This document shows, piece after piece, positions 48,661 to 59,258 of a stretch of DNA of 64,000 nucleotides. A model generated the notes under the pieces. That model saw only the letters and a list, made by a program, of their open reading frames with translations. It searched no databases and was not told the DNA's origin. How positions within the stretch are numbered: the first letter of the stretch is position 1; every line of letters begins with the position of its first letter. The stretch spans positions 1-64,000 of the forward strand of contig JAWCLH010000004.1 in assembly GCA_038851035.1 (NCBI GenBank), read 5' to 3'. The position numbers were made by a program, and so were the translations under genes. This stretch comes from Thermoplasmata archaeon (GTDB taxonomy: Archaea > Thermoplasmatota > DTKX01 > VGTL01).

Positions 48661-51600
48661 ATGGGAAGGGCGCCTCTATGGCTCATCTGTTTGCTCTCGG
48701 TCCTCTGTGCAGCGGGGTTCCAGTTTGCGGGGAACTGGAGGGGTGTGGAGCCGCGCTCGGCAGATTCAACAGCCCTAGTGGAGCCCTTAGAGTGGCCCCA
48801 CGCTGCGTCGGCCTCATCTCTGGAGGGTCCCAGAAACCTCGTGGCCCCTCCCCCATGGACCGGATACAATGCCTCCGACCCCCTCCACAAAATCAACAAG
48901 GAGCGCTTCCCCCAGTCCCCCTCGCCGCTCAACGCCGTCACTGGCAACGCTACAGTTCTTGTAATTCTCATCAAATTCAGTGACGTGAGCAATTCAAGCT
49001 CCCACACCCCGGCCTATTTTGAGAACCTCCTCTTCAACACGAGCCAGAACAGCATGGCGAAGTATTTCGCGGACAACTCCTTCAACACCTTCAACGTGAG
49101 CGGGACGGTGACTTCTAAGTTCTACACCGCCAACAACACGGAGGCCTGGTACGGGACCTACGAATTCTCCAGCCCCCCCGCCTCAGGCTATGGGAACGCC
49201 CAGAACCTGACCCTCGAGGCCGTCCTGAAGGCGGACGCGGACATAGACTACTCTAAATTCGACAAAGACGGCGATGGATACGTCGACCATCTAGTGATTG
49301 TCCACTCGGGTAAGGACGACGCCAACGACGGCGACTATAGCGGCCCCGCCGGCGACCCGCAGATGTGGTCTCACGCGTGGGCGATGAGCTCCGTCGTCTA
49401 TCTGGACGGCGTGAAGCTCTACTACTACACAATGCTCTCCGAGGACGACCCGATGGGCGTCTACGCCCACGAGTTCGGGCACGACATCGGCCTCCCGGAC
49501 CTCTACGACACCGATTACTCTTCCGACGGCGGCGTAGGCAAATGGGACCTGATGGCGAGTGGGAACTGGAACAACGGCGGCGCCACACCCGCGATGCTCT
49601 CGGCCTGGTGCAAAATCCAGCTCGGCTGGGTCAGCCCGACGGTGGTTAACTCGGACAGCCAGGGCCTGGAGGCAAAGAGGGCCGAGGACAACGCCGTGGT
49701 TTACAAGGTCTGGGTGAACTTCTCGAACAAGGAATATTTTCTTATCGAGAACAGGCAGCAGACGGGCTTCGACGCCAGCCTCCCGGGAAACGGTCTCTTG
49801 ATATGGCACGTCAACGACAGCGCGCCGAACAACAATCGGGACGCCTACCGGCTCGTGGACCTCGAGGAGGCCGACGACAATAACAAGGCCTCCGACCCCA
49901 CGGACCCATGGAAGAGCAATGCAACGGGCTTCACGCCGACCTCATCGCCAAACACGAATGATTATTCCGGAAAAAACACAGGAATCAGAATCTACAACAT
50001 CAGCGCCTCCGGGAACACCATGACCTTCGATGTGGACCTCGGCAACAGCCCTCCAAGCGCCCCCACCCCGGTCTCGCCCTCCGATGGTGCGTGGACCAAC
50101 AAGACGAAGCCCGCCCTGAACTGGACCTTCTCCGATTCGGACCCTGGCGACAGCCAGACCGCCTACCGCGTGCAGGTCGACGACGACTCTGGCTTCGGCT
50201 CTCCCCTATGGGATTCAGGGGATGTGGTGTCGAGCGCCAATGGCACAGCCGTGGGAACCGACCTCGGCGAGGGGAAATGGTACTGGCGCGTCAGAACGCG
50301 AGATAGCGGAGGCCTGTGGAGCAGCTACAGCCCTGCCCGGAGCCTCAATGTGGACCTGACCGCCCCAGCCGCCCCCTCCGGCGTCACGGTCTCCCCGTCG
50401 GGCTGGAGTGCGGTCAATTCCTTCACGATAGACTGGGTGTATCCGTCGGAGAGCGGGACATCGGGTATCGAACCCGGAATCTACTACAGGCTGGATTCCG
50501 CCCCTGCAAGCCCCACGGACGGGACCTGGAGCCCGTCGAAGCCGTTGGGGGGAATAACCGTCACCGGGTCCGGAGCACACACGATTTATCTGTGGCTCAG
50601 GGACAAAGCTGGGAATGTGAATCACGAGAACCGCACCAGCGCGATCCTTTATCTCGACCAGCTCCCGCCCTCCAGCCCCAGCTCCCTGACGAGCCCGACC
50701 CACGCCACATCGAGCTGGTCCAATCGCACTCTCATCACCATACGCTGGTCGGGCGCGTCGGACCAGCACAGCGGCGTCAGCGGATTCTCGTACCTATGGG
50801 ACGGGAGTCCCGCGACCTTTCCGGACGCCACGGCCGATTGCGACGGAAGTGCCTGCGAGCTAAACAGCACAATTCCAGCTGATGGCGCCTGGTACTTCCA
50901 TATCCGGGCCGTGGATGGCGCCGGTAATTGGGCAACTGAGGCCGCGCATCTTGGGCCCTTCTTGATAGACACCATACCCCCCTCAAGTCCCCGGGGCGCC
51001 TCGAGCCCCTCTCACACACCATCGGTCTGGTCCAATCTCACCACCGCAACAGTGCAGTGGTGGGGGGCCTCCGACTCGGGGAGCGGCCTCGCGGGCTACT
51101 CTCTGGTCTGGGACAACCTGCCCGACGCCCTTCCAGATGCTGTGATGGAGCTCGACGCCTCTGCTACCTCGACTACGAGCCCGCCATTGGCCGACAGCGA
51201 TTCCATATATTTCCACATACGCGCGGTCGACAGGGCCGGCAACTGGAACGAAACGGCGCTCCACTTTGGCCCGCTCTACATAGACACCGTCCCTCCCGCA
51301 AACCCGGGCTCTTTTGAAGTCCTCTCGGGCCATTCGATAGGCGGATGGTCCCGGATGGCCACTGTCAGGGTGGCCTGGAGCGGCTTCTCTGACAGCGCCA
51401 GTGGCGCGGACGGCTTCTCGATTCTCTGGGACACCGCAGCCCTCTCCTCCCCCGATTTCACAAAGGAGCTCGAGGAGGACGGGAACTGGAGCGAAATCAC
51501 CTTAATCAGTGGCAGATACTACCTCCATATCAGGGCGGTGGACCGGGCGGGCAACTGGAACCAGAGCGCATTTCACATCGGACCATTCCTCATCGACCTT

Positions 51601-53238
51601 CTACCTCCCGGGACCGTAGCCGCGCGTGACGATGGAGATTTCACGGGCTCACCTAGTGTGGTGTTCTCGTGGGAAGAAGCTTCCGACGAGCTGTCCGGTG
51701 TCGCCGGATACATAGTGTCAATCGGCACCTCCCCAGGAGCCGAGGACGTCCTGAGCGGGATGAGGACGTCGGAGCTGAGCTACTCTCTCGAGGGAGCCCT
51801 GGATGGGGTAACTTATTATCTGAGGGTAAAAGCCGTGGATCTGGCGGGCAATGAGGGCGCGTGGGGCGCCGAAAGCGATGGGATAACTGTGGACCTCTCG
51901 GCCCCCGGAAACCTCTCCGTGTCAATAAACGGTGGCTCCGTCCTGACTGCCGACCCCCGGCTCTTGCTCCAGCTCGCCGCCACGGACGCGGTCTCCGGGC
52001 CCTGGGAGATGCGGTTTAGTATGGATGCTAGGAACTGGACCAATTGGATTCCCTTCGCCACGGAGCACGAGATGACACTCACGCCGGGTGATGGGGAGAG
52101 GAGCATATTCTTCCAAGTGAGGGACAGGGTTGGCAACGAGGCCTCTCCCGTCAGCGCTACGATCATACTGGACACCACTGGTCCTGTTGTGACGCACTTT
52201 GAGGTTTCGGGGGGAATTACCATCGTCAACTCCACCGATTTGCTCCTCATCGTGGAGGCGGAGGATGCCATCTCGGGCGTAGCGTTTGTGAGACTCAGCA
52301 ACGACGGAAGCCTCTGGAGCGACTGGATGGACTACGCGGCCCATGGGCTTCCCTGGAGCCTCGAGGGAGGGGATGGTAAGAAGAGCGTTTTTGTCCAGGT
52401 GCGCGATGGCGCCGGCAACGATGGCGCTCCATCGGTGCTCGAGGTGACCCTGGACACAACGCCCCCTAGAAAGCCCTCCATCAGCTCGAGCACACACCCG
52501 AGAAGAGAGACATGGTACAATGTATCCACGCTGGAGCTCAGATGGAGCGCTGTCCAGGACCCCTCCGGTGTGGAGGTCTATGGCTACGAGCTTGCGAGGG
52601 AGGGGAGCATCGAGAAAAAGGGAGAGCTAAACGCGACGTCCATCGGGTTCGAGCTTGGGCGGGGTGGTGTGTGGATGTTCAGGTTGCGGGCTAAAGACGG
52701 CGCGGGCAACTGGGGCGAGTGGGCCGAACTAGAGGTGCTGGTGGACACGGAGGGCCCGGCCCCACCGCATCTCGAGCTACCAGAAAACGGCGCGAGACTA
52801 CCCCTCGAGCCCGTCGTGTTGAGGTGGGGGAACTCCACGGACCCCCAGAGCGGGCTCAGGGCCTACTATCTTGAGGTTGACGAAACGCCCTCGTTCGACT
52901 CACCCCTGTTTGCGGGTGTAGTGGAGGGCTGTAGCCACACGCTAGAACTGTCGGAGGGCACCTATCACTGGCGGGTCAGGGCGTTGGACATAGCAGGGAA
53001 CCGGGGCGCGTGGAGCGAGGAGTGGAGCTTCGTGGTCTCCAGACCGGGTGGGATTGGCACGGGCCACCCGTCGCCGTTCAGCCTTTCCGGCCAGCTGCTC
53101 TGGCTCCTCATCGCCGTCATGCTCGCAATCGCCGTCGCCGCAGCGGCCGGACTATTGAGAAGGAAAAAGGGGGAGCCCCCGGGAGGGAGTTCGCGCTATG
53201 AGGGAGCGCCGCGAGTGAGCTGGGAAGAAGGGGACTGA
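48661..53238 (+). CDS. secreted, membrane-anchored M6-type metalloprotease
   Basis: 1,525-aa surface protein. Signal peptide PLWLICLLSVLCAAGF at the start; a zinc-metalloprotease domain (about residues 95-450) with the catalytic HEFGHDIGLPDLYD near 270, typical of M6/immune-inhibitor-A proteases; then at least eight fibronectin/Ig-like repeats, most opening with a (L/I/V)DxxPP or similar step and containing SG(V/L) loops (about residues 464-1460); finally a membrane helix LLWLLIAVMLAIAVAAAAGLL followed by RRKK. It is therefore anchored with the protease outside. Probably used to degrade external protein. Confidence 0.87.
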   Translation: MGRAPLWLICLLSVLCAAGFQFAGNWRGVEPRSADSTALVEPLEWPHAASASSLEGPRNLVAPPPWTGYNASDPLHKINKERFPQSPSPLNAVTGNATVLVILIKFSDVSNSSSHTPAYFENLLFNTSQNSMAKYFADNSFNTFNVSGTVTSKFYTANNTEAWYGTYEFSSPPASGYGNAQNLTLEAVLKADADIDYSKFDKDGDGYVDHLVIVHSGKDDANDGDYSGPAGDPQMWSHAWAMSSVVYLDGVKLYYYTMLSEDDPMGVYAHEFGHDIGLPDLYDTDYSSDGGVGKWDLMASGNWNNGGATPAMLSAWCKIQLGWVSPTVVNSDSQGLEAKRAEDNAVVYKVWVNFSNKEYFLIENRQQTGFDASLPGNGLLIWHVNDSAPNNNRDAYRLVDLEEADDNNKASDPTDPWKSNATGFTPTSSPNTNDYSGKNTGIRIYNISASGNTMTFDVDLGNSPPSAPTPVSPSDGAWTNKTKPALNWTFSDSDPGDSQTAYRVQVDDDSGFGSPLWDSGDVVSSANGTAVGTDLGEGKWYWRVRTRDSGGLWSSYSPARSLNVDLTAPAAPSGVTVSPSGWSAVNSFTIDWVYPSESGTSGIEPGIYYRLDSAPASPTDGTWSPSKPLGGITVTGSGAHTIYLWLRDKAGNVNHENRTSAILYLDQLPPSSPSSLTSPTHATSSWSNRTLITIRWSGASDQHSGVSGFSYLWDGSPATFPDATADCDGSACELNSTIPADGAWYFHIRAVDGAGNWATEAAHLGPFLIDTIPPSSPRGASSPSHTPSVWSNLTTATVQWWGASDSGSGLAGYSLVWDNLPDALPDAVMELDASATSTTSPPLADSDSIYFHIRAVDRAGNWNETALHFGPLYIDTVPPANPGSFEVLSGHSIGGWSRMATVRVAWSGFSDSASGADGFSILWDTAALSSPDFTKELEEDGNWSEITLISGRYYLHIRAVDRAGNWNQSAFHIGPFLIDLLPPGTVAARDDGDFTGSPSVVFSWEEASDELSGVAGYIVSIGTSPGAEDVLSGMRTSELSYSLEGALDGVTYYLRVKAVDLAGNEGAWGAESDGITVDLSAPGNLSVSINGGSVLTADPRLLLQLAATDAVSGPWEMRFSMDARNWTNWIPFATEHEMTLTPGDGERSIFFQVRDRVGNEASPVSATIILDTTGPVVTHFEVSGGITIVNSTDLLLIVEAEDAISGVAFVRLSNDGSLWSDWMDYAAHGLPWSLEGGDGKKSVFVQVRDGAGNDGAPSVLEVTLDTTPPRKPSISSSTHPRRETWYNVSTLELRWSAVQDPSGVEVYGYELAREGSIEKKGELNATSIGFELGRGGVWMFRLRAKDGAGNWGEWAELEVLVDTEGPAPPHLELPENGARLPLEPVVLRWGNSTDPQSGLRAYYLEVDETPSFDSPLFAGVVEGCSHTLELSEGTYHWRVRALDIAGNRGAWSEEWSFVVSRPGGIGTGHPSPFSLSGQLLWLLIAVMLAIAVAAAAGLLRRKKGEPPGGSSRYEGAPRVSWEEGD

Positions 53239-53241
53239 ACC

Positions 53242-54147
53242 TCACCTGAATCTCTGCCCCGTCAGCCTCTCGAAAATATCGATATAGACGCGGCTGACCT
53301 CCTCGCGCACATCGTCTGGGAGGGGGGGAATCTCGGGCTCGCTCTCCCCCACGGCCCTCGCCCTCTCCAATCTCTCGTGATACCCAATTCTCCGGTAGTA
53401 CTGACGCACATACTCCTTGCTCAGCTCGACGAGCCTACCTTCGTCGTAGGCCTTCGCATCCCAGAAGCGGTCCTCATCGGCGGTGCCGAAGGTGTCCACC
53501 AGCATTAGATCCCTGTTCGCGTCAAATGCGAACTCCTTTTTCCCGTCGACGTGAATCAGGCCCCGGGGCCTAAGCTCACTCGCCATCTTCTCGTCTATCT
53601 TCAGCACAGTTTCCCGGATTCCGTTAAGCTCGTCCATTGTCAGGCCCGAGATTTTGAGCGCTTCCTCAGGACCCACGCTTCTATCGGTGGCCTCGAGCTT
53701 GGTCGTGACCTCAAAGAACGGCTCGGGGAGCTTCTCGCCGGCCGCGGGTGTGTGGCCCTTGGGAAACCCGAGCTCCTCGGAGGAGAGCTGCCCAGTCCTG
53801 AGTCTGTCCAGAAGGGAGCCGGCGACATAGTGCCTGCAGATGAACTCGAGCGGTATCAGGTAACTCCTGCCACAGATGCCCACCCTCGAGGGGTCATGAA
53901 TCACCTCGACCCTCTTGACCCTCATCTCAGTGGGGGACGGCGTGTCCACAAAGTGCGTCAGGATGCCCATCCTCTCCACAATCTCGAACCAGTGTGCGCT
54001 CGTCCTGCAGAGTGTCTCTCCCTTATGCGGTATCTCCGTCGGGACGAGCTTGTCGAAAACGGAGATGCGGTCCGTGAATTTGAAGCGGAGGAGCTCGGCC
54101 GACTCCTCGTAGACGTCCTTCACCTTCCCCCTCCGCACGAGATTCAT
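53242..54147 (-). CDS. purC: SAICAR synthetase
   Basis: Joins CAIR and aspartate with ATP in purine synthesis; 301 aa. Family motifs are clear: RRGKVKDVYE, FTDRISVFDK, PLEFICRHYVAGS, LIHVDGKKEFAFD and LVDTFGTADEDRFW. ATG 54147 is chosen as GGAGG lies five nt before it; a GTG at 54153 is also in frame. No other purine gene is next to it. It overlaps nothing and is convergent with the protease gene, 3 nt away. Confidence 0.95.
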   Translation of the reverse strand: MNLVRRGKVKDVYEESAELLRFKFTDRISVFDKLVPTEIPHKGETLCRTSAHWFEIVERMGILTHFVDTPSPTEMRVKRVEVIHDPSRVGICGRSYLIPLEFICRHYVAGSLLDRLRTGQLSSEELGFPKGHTPAAGEKLPEPFFEVTTKLEATDRSVGPEEALKISGLTMDELNGIRETVLKIDEKMASELRPRGLIHVDGKKEFAFDANRDLMLVDTFGTADEDRFWDAKAYDEGRLVELSKEYVRQYYRRIGYHERLERARAVGESEPEIPPLPDDVREEVSRVYIDIFERLTGQRFR

Positions 54148-54225
54148 GGTCACCTCCTTGCACCCGGCCTGAGGAGATGGGGTGCCAGCCGGGCCTCAAG
54201 CCTTTTCGTCTACCCTCTCCGGGCT

Positions 54226-54636
54226 TTACCGTATCTTCATCTCCCTGAGCTTCCTCTGCACCATTCTCTCATGTCTCGAGGATAGCTCCCACGCGAGTTC
54301 CTCGAGCTTTTCCCTGTTCATCACCAACTTCTGCCGGCTTGTCGTGTTTATAAGTCTGTGAAACTTTATTCTCTTATAAATATTATCCACAAAGTAGTAG
54401 CCGGCGATGATCAGTAGCAACAGCCCTACGCCGCCTACGCAAACATCCACCCTGCTGCTGCCGCGCAGGAACAGTCTCCAGTCCTCCGGGAGAGTCTCCT
54501 GAAACCAAAAGGAGAGGGCGCCAACGACCACCATGAAGAGACCGAGGACGAATCCTGTACCGCTCAGGCCTAGGGTCATGTCCCGAATAACTATCCTAAG
54601 CCTGCTCCAGCGCTTCTGCCATTCCTGGCTTACCAT
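54226..54636 (-). CDS. two-helix membrane protein of unknown function
   Basis: 136 aa. Two hydrophobic helices, GTGFVLGLFMVVVGALSFWF (about 27-46) and VGGVGLLLLIIAGYYFV (about 67-83), separated by a short outside loop, then a long charged helix (residues 88-136) likely to form a coiled coil in the cytoplasm. I cannot name it with certainty; small proteins of this layout are known as uncharacterised families in Thermoplasmata. AAGGGGTG precedes the ATG. Neighbours are gcvPB upstream and purC downstream, same strand. Confidence 0.7.
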   Translation of the reverse strand: MVSQEWQKRWSRLRIVIRDMTLGLSGTGFVLGLFMVVVGALSFWFQETLPEDWRLFLRGSSRVDVCVGGVGLLLLIIAGYYFVDNIYKRIKFHRLINTTSRQKLVMNREKLEELAWELSSRHERMVQRKLREMKIR

Positions 54637-54701
54637 TCACACCCCTTGGGTTGCTCTCGCAATGCAGTCGCTGGTAAAAACCCTTTCGATTCGGCCCCTC
54701 C

Positions 54702-56138
54702 TTACAGGTCCCTCCAAGTTAGAATGGGCTGCCTCGCCGCCTGTACATCATCCACTCTCCGCACCGCGCAGCTATGCGGTGCCGTTTTAACGAGCTCCGG
54801 GTTCTCATCCAGAATTCTTATCATGGCGTCGGCGAGGGCGTCGAGCGACTGTTTGCTCTCGCTCTCCGTGGGCTCTATCATCAGGGCCTCGCTCACTATC
54901 TGGGGGAAGTATATCGTCGGCGCATGGAAGCCGTAGTCCAGAAGGCGCTTGGCGAGGTCCAGGGTCCTCAGCCCCTTTTTCTTCAGCCCCTCTCCGCTGA
55001 GCACGAACTCGTGCTTGCGCAGCCGTCGGTGGGGGAGGTGAAAGTGCCTCTCGAGCCTCGCTCTAAGGTAATTGGAGTTCAGCACTGCCATTTCTGAGGC
55101 CTTTCTGAGACCTGAGGCGCCCATCAGCCGGATGTATATGTAGGCTCTGACGAGCACGCCGAAGTTGCCGTAGAGGCCCTTGACCTTTCCTATGGACTTT
55201 GGCCTGTCGTAATCGAAATAGTATTTTTCCCCATCGAACTCAACAGTCGGCACGGGCAGGAAGGGCTCGAGGGGTTTCTTAACGCCGACTGGTCCCGCGC
55301 CGGGGCCCCCGCCGCCGTGGGGGGTTGCGAATGTCTTGTGCAGGTTGAAGTGCACGATGTCGTAGTTCATGTCGCCGGGCCTCGCGCGGCCCATGATGGC
55401 GTTCAGGTTGGCCCCGTCGTAGTACAAGAGCGCCCCGGCGTCGTGGACGATTTTTGCAATCTCCAGCACCCTGTCCTCGAATATGCCAAGTGTGTTGGGG
55501 TTGGTCAGCATGAAGGCGGCAGTCCTGTCGGAGACCGCGGCCCTCAAGGCATCCAAATCCACACAACCGTCCTTTGATGGAATCTCGACCACCTCGAACC
55601 CAGCCATCGCCGCGCTCGCGGGGTTGGTGCCGTGCGCAGTGTCGGGAAGTACCACCTGTTTCCTCCTCTCAAGCTCGCCGTTCTCTTCGTGATAGGCCCT
55701 CGCTATCATCATTCCGGTATACTCCCCGGCTGCCCCTGCGGCAGGTTGGAGGGTAATGGCATCCATGCCCGAGAGCTCGCAGAGGTACCGGCCGAGCTCG
55801 TACATGAGCCTAAGGGCCCCCTGAACGGTTGCCTCGTCCTGATAGGGGTGGAGGTCCGCGACCTCCGGCCAGCCCGCTATCTCCTCGCAGATTTTTGGGT
55901 TGTACTTCATCGTGCAGGAGCCGAGGGGGTATGGGCCTGTGTCGACGCCGTAGTTCATCTGTGAGAGGCGGAGGAAATGCCTTACGACCTCGACCTCCGT
56001 CAGCTGCGGGAGCGCCAGCTCCCTCCTCTCTAGCGAAGGCGGCACCACTCCGGGCGGGAGGGGCTCCAGCTCGCTGCCGGGGTCGAGCTCCCTGAGCAGC
56101 GGCTCTTCGTATCTGGCCTGCCTATATCCCCCGCTCAC
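54702..56138 (-). CDS. gcvPB: glycine dehydrogenase subunit 2 (P-protein beta)
   Basis: PLP-bearing half of the split P-protein of the glycine cleavage system; 478 aa. The PLP lysine lies in [18 protein letters not shown] near residue 270; [11 protein letters not shown] and [10 protein letters not shown] are also conserved. The ATG overlaps the gcvPA stop (ATGA). No gcvT or gcvH is in the window. It supports glycine use or C1 supply to the folate/pterin pool. Confidence 0.95.
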   Translation of the reverse strand: MSGGYRQARYEEPLLRELDPGSELEPLPPGVVPPSLERRELALPQLTEVEVVRHFLRLSQMNYGVDTGPYPLGSCTMKYNPKICEEIAGWPEVADLHPYQDEATVQGALRLMYELGRYLCELSGMDAITLQPAAGAAGEYTGMMIARAYHEENGELERRKQVVLPDTAHGTNPASAAMAGFEVVEIPSKDGCVDLDALRAAVSDRTAAFMLTNPNTLGIFEDRVLEIAKIVHDAGALLYYDGANLNAIMGRARPGDMNYDIVHFNLHKTFATPHGGGGPGAGPVGVKKPLEPFLPVPTVEFDGEKYYFDYDRPKSIGKVKGLYGNFGVLVRAYIYIRLMGASGLRKASEMAVLNSNYLRARLERHFHLPHRRLRKHEFVLSGEGLKKKGLRTLDLAKRLLDYGFHAPTIYFPQIVSEALMIEPTESESKQSLDALADAMIRILDENPELVKTAPHSCAVRRVDDVQAARQPILTWRDL

Positions 56139-57547
56139 TCTCTCACCCCCCGGAGTACGGAGGCGAGTCTCTCGAAGTCTTCCCTCGTGTGGGCTTCGCT
56201 GACGGTGACTAGAAGAGAGAAGCCGAGCTCGGGGTAGCGAGGCCTGAGCCTAACGCCCGCGAGAATTCCATGCCTCGCGGCGTGGGCGCAGACGCTTTTC
56301 ATCGAGACGGAGGAGCGGATGACGAACTCGTTGAAGTGGCTCCCCTCAAACAGAGGCGATTCAATCCCTTCGTTTCTCCCGAGTGCCCGCGCTAGCTCGC
56401 GGGCCTTCGTGGCTAGGCTGATTCCGAGTTGCCTGAGCCCCCTCCTGCCGAGCACGGAGAGGTAGGCGGCTGCAGCGATTGCGCAAAGGGCCTCATTTGA
56501 GCATATGTTCGAGGTTGCCTTCGCCCTGCGGATGTGCTGCTCTCGGGTCTGGAGGGTCATGCAGAATGCCCTCCTCCCCTCGGCGTCCCGGGTCATCCCT
56601 ATTAGGCGCCCCGGCATGTCGCGCACGAACCTCTTTCTTGTCGCCAGAATTCCAAAGCTCGGGCCTCCGAAGCTGAGAGGGTTGCCTAGGGGCTGGCCCT
56701 CGCCCACGACGATGTCCGCGCCGTAGTCGCCGGGCGCCCTAGCAATCCCAAGTGACAGGGGGTTGACGTCCGCGATGAGCAGTGCGTCGCCGATGATGCC
56801 CCTCAGCTCGGGCGCCTCCTCCTCCCAGACGCCGAACACGTTCGGGTTTGAGACAACGACTGCCGCTGTGTCGGCACCGAGCATCCCCTTCAGAGAGCTC
56901 CAGTCGGTCTTCCCGGTCCTGAGGTCGAAGGGCAGCTCCCTGACCCTGAGGCCCGGACCCCGCGCGTAGGTCCTGAGGACCTCCGCCTTCTCCCAGTGAA
57001 GGCTCCTAGGTATGATTATCTCCTTTTTTTTCGTTATGCGGGCGGCCATGAGGGCGGCCTCGCCAAGGGCTGTTGGGCCGTCGTACATCGAGGTGTTGGT
57101 CACCTCCATGCCCGTGAGCTCACATACCATGCTCTGGAACTCGAATAGGGCCTGCAGCATCCCCTGACTCGCCTCCGCCTGATAAGGGGTGTAGGCGGTA
57201 TAGAGCTCAGAGCGTGAGGTCACGGCCTTGACCGCAGCGGGGATGTAGGTCCTGTAGTAGCCCGCGCCGAGGAATGATAGGATATCGCGAGAAGTCTTGT
57301 TTGCACAAAGAAGTCTGCGCATGTGCTCCACAAGCTCGCACTCGGCCATCCCATCCGGGAGCGCACAGCCCTGAATTCGGAGCTCGGGGGGGATGTCGGC
57401 AAAGAGTTCCTCCACGCTGCTCACGCCGGCCCCCTTCAGCAATGCATCAAGGTCCCTGAGACCGGGCAGGAGCTTCTCGTATGTATGGTGGCAGGTCCGT
57501 TCCGTGTCCCTCTCGCTCCCTCCAGGAACCCTCTCCCGCTCTTCCAC
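56135..57547 (-). CDS. gcvPA: glycine dehydrogenase subunit 1 (P-protein alpha)
   Basis: Partner of GcvPB; 470 aa, intact. Motifs: [46 protein letters not shown] and [18 protein letters not shown]. The start is GTG 57547, with GGGGG seven nt upstream and a TATA box at 57602-57591. About 20 low-complexity residues precede the region where related proteins begin. Divergent from the beta-helix gene. Confidence 0.94.
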   Translation of the reverse strand: MEERERVPGGSERDTERTCHHTYEKLLPGLRDLDALLKGAGVSSVEELFADIPPELRIQGCALPDGMAECELVEHMRRLLCANKTSRDILSFLGAGYYRTYIPAAVKAVTSRSELYTAYTPYQAEASQGMLQALFEFQSMVCELTGMEVTNTSMYDGPTALGEAALMAARITKKKEIIIPRSLHWEKAEVLRTYARGPGLRVRELPFDLRTGKTDWSSLKGMLGADTAAVVVSNPNVFGVWEEEAPELRGIIGDALLIADVNPLSLGIARAPGDYGADIVVGEGQPLGNPLSFGGPSFGILATRKRFVRDMPGRLIGMTRDAEGRRAFCMTLQTREQHIRRAKATSNICSNEALCAIAAAAYLSVLGRRGLRQLGISLATKARELARALGRNEGIESPLFEGSHFNEFVIRSSVSMKSVCAHAARHGILAGVRLRPRYPELGFSLLVTVSEAHTREDFERLASVLRGVRE

Positions 57548-57590
57548 AATTCGACCCCCTTGTGTTCAGGCGCGGCGAATGCTGGGGCGG

Positions 57591-57602
57591 GATATATCTT
57601 TT
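57591..57602 (-). promoter_or_regulatory. TATA box for gcvPA-gcvPB
   Basis: Minus strand AAAGATATATCC gives a start near 57570 and a leader of about 23 nt carrying AAGGGGG before the GTG at 57547. Confidence 0.5.
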
Positions 57603-57629
57603 ACGTCGTCCGACGGGTTGGGAGCTTCA

Positions 57630-57637
57630 ATTTTATT
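57630..57637 (+). promoter_or_regulatory. TATA box, leaderless start of beta-helix gene
   Basis: ATTTTATT is centred about 28 nt before the ATG at 57662; no ribosome binding site precedes it. Confidence 0.45.
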
Positions 57638-57661
57638 AGGACACACACAAATTGATAAACA

Positions 57662-58831
57662 ATGTTGCCTTCTGAGACCGGGGAGCTCTCAGAGCTCATG
57701 CCCGGTCCACGGAGAGCGGGCTCGCGCTGGAGCCGCCTGTTCACGAACCCTGGGCTCCCGCTGGTCGGTATAATCGTTTTCCTGATTGTGTCGGTGCCAT
57801 ACCTTCACTACATCCTCACCCGTCCGCAGGAGAGAGAGGTGACGGGGGTCCCGCCCCCGGAGCCCTGGCGGCTGTGCATGGACGTGAAAAAGGACACCAT
57901 TATCGCCGACCGCGAGCTCACGATTCAGGGCGACATCATCGTGAGGGAGGGCGCATCGCTGACCCTCTTCCGGTGCAACGTGACTATGAACGGGACGTTC
58001 TATGTCTATGGGAAGCTGCGCCTAGACTGCAGCTCCTTCAAGGACTTCCCGCGCAAACACGGTTTCGGGTGCGACTTTGGCGGGCGAGAGCTTGTGCTCC
58101 TGACCAACCTCACGAATAGCAAGCGGGCGCGTCTGAATTTCATAGCTGAATACGAGACGGCTTCTGGCTCCTCTACCCGGCTGGACGTGGTGAGCGGTGG
58201 CCACAGGACAGAGGACATCTGGCACACCTCGGACGGCCCCGGCAACGTGACCGAGAACTGTAGCGTGGACCTCACCCCGTTCTGCGGTGGGGTGACCGAG
58301 CTCCGATTCGTCACCAGTTCCGTCAGGAACTACTATCGTTTTCACCTGATCGAGCCTGAAGTCGTCGCCGACCAATTCCGCACTGTGTCGAGCGACCTGA
58401 TATACAAAAAGCAGGGAAATGACTATCAGGGGTGGCATGCCGAGTGGCTCGAGTCCCCATTCATGGTCAAATGCGAGGGCGGCGAGGTCGTTTTAAAGAA
58501 TTGCCATTTTCAGTTCCTGAACTTCCGTGGCTGGATGGTCGACGCAAGGGGCGCGAGAGTCTGCATCGCCAACAGCTCCTTCGACCAGATAAAAGCGGAA
58601 GGGGGCGGGTGGCACACTCCTTTCATTCACGCGCAGTCCTGTCATGTCGAGATGAGCGGGTGCAAGATGAACAACGGCACTGGCCTCAGCGCCGACAACT
58701 CTGTTATCAAAGTCGTCTATTCCGGTTTCCACGGGCAGTACGAGGCCATCATAGTCACACATACACACCAATCTCTTAGTGGAGCGCTGCCGGGTCGAGG
58801 GGTGCGATTTTGGAATAGTTGGAGCGGTTGA
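57662..58831 (+). CDS. beta-helix surface protein, N-terminal part (frameshifted)
   Basis: 389-aa reading. A membrane helix (PLVGIIVFLIVSVPYLHYIL, about 31-50) is followed by a repeated strand-turn pattern with many Asn/Cys (for example VVLKNCHFQFLNF, VCIANSSFDQIKA, CHVEMSGCKMNNG) typical of a right-handed parallel beta-helix. The frame derails after IIVTHTHQS: the last 17 residues are unlike the rest, whereas the next frame continues the pattern (VERCRVEGCDFGIVGAV). A one-base change near 58760-58776 explains this. Intact promoter. A pseudogene, a sequencing error or programmed shift are all possible. Confidence 0.6.
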   Translation: MLPSETGELSELMPGPRRAGSRWSRLFTNPGLPLVGIIVFLIVSVPYLHYILTRPQEREVTGVPPPEPWRLCMDVKKDTIIADRELTIQGDIIVREGASLTLFRCNVTMNGTFYVYGKLRLDCSSFKDFPRKHGFGCDFGGRELVLLTNLTNSKRARLNFIAEYETASGSSTRLDVVSGGHRTEDIWHTSDGPGNVTENCSVDLTPFCGGVTELRFVTSSVRNYYRFHLIEPEVVADQFRTVSSDLIYKKQGNDYQGWHAEWLESPFMVKCEGGEVVLKNCHFQFLNFRGWMVDARGARVCIANSSFDQIKAEGGGWHTPFIHAQSCHVEMSGCKMNNGTGLSADNSVIKVVYSGFHGQYEAIIVTHTHQSLSGALPGRGVRFWNSWSG

Positions 58832-59141
58832 TATGGCTTGTGGGAACGGAACGGCCTCCATCCTCAACACCTCCATCCTCAGCAGAGAAACCTGCATCAT
58901 GCTGCGGAACCTGACGGTCTCAGTGGTGGGCTGCGGGCTCACGGGTCGTGTTCCATTGATGATATATCCGCCCGCGTGGCTGTCCCGTGAGAACTGCACG
59001 ATGGAGGCGTTCGCTCAAGTTCGTGGGAACACCTTCTGGGTCTCCGCCCACTACAGCGGCACAGGTCAGGCTGGAGCGGTGTCGCTGTTCAGCGCGATTC
59101 CGATAGAAGGCATCGAGAGAATGGTCCAGAATAACAGCTAG
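58779..59141 (+). pseudogene. beta-helix protein, middle part (out of frame with start)
   Basis: Continues the beta-helix gene in the next frame: VEGCDFGIVGAVDMACGNGT, ILNTSILSRETCIML and NLTVSVVGCGLTGR show the same repeat style. It ends at TAG 59139-59141; after that the same frame still reads as protein (TAEVPVARYMCLK), meets a second TAG at 59181, and then joins the frame of the 59259 part. It has no start signal of its own. Confidence 0.5.
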
Positions 59142-59258
59142 ACCGCCGAGGTGCCTGTGGCGCGCTACATGTGCCTAAAGTAGCCCGGCTTCAGGGATGA
59201 TCCCACAACCCATCTCTATTGCAACAGCACCGGCACGGAGGCGCTATTCGACCATTTC

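Noticed and set aside
59139-59183. Pyrrolysine at the two in-frame TAG codons
   Set aside because: A frameshift in the same gene already indicates decay, and other genes here (14222, 16895, 26271, 31083, 39708) use TAG as a plain stop. No pyl genes are in the window.
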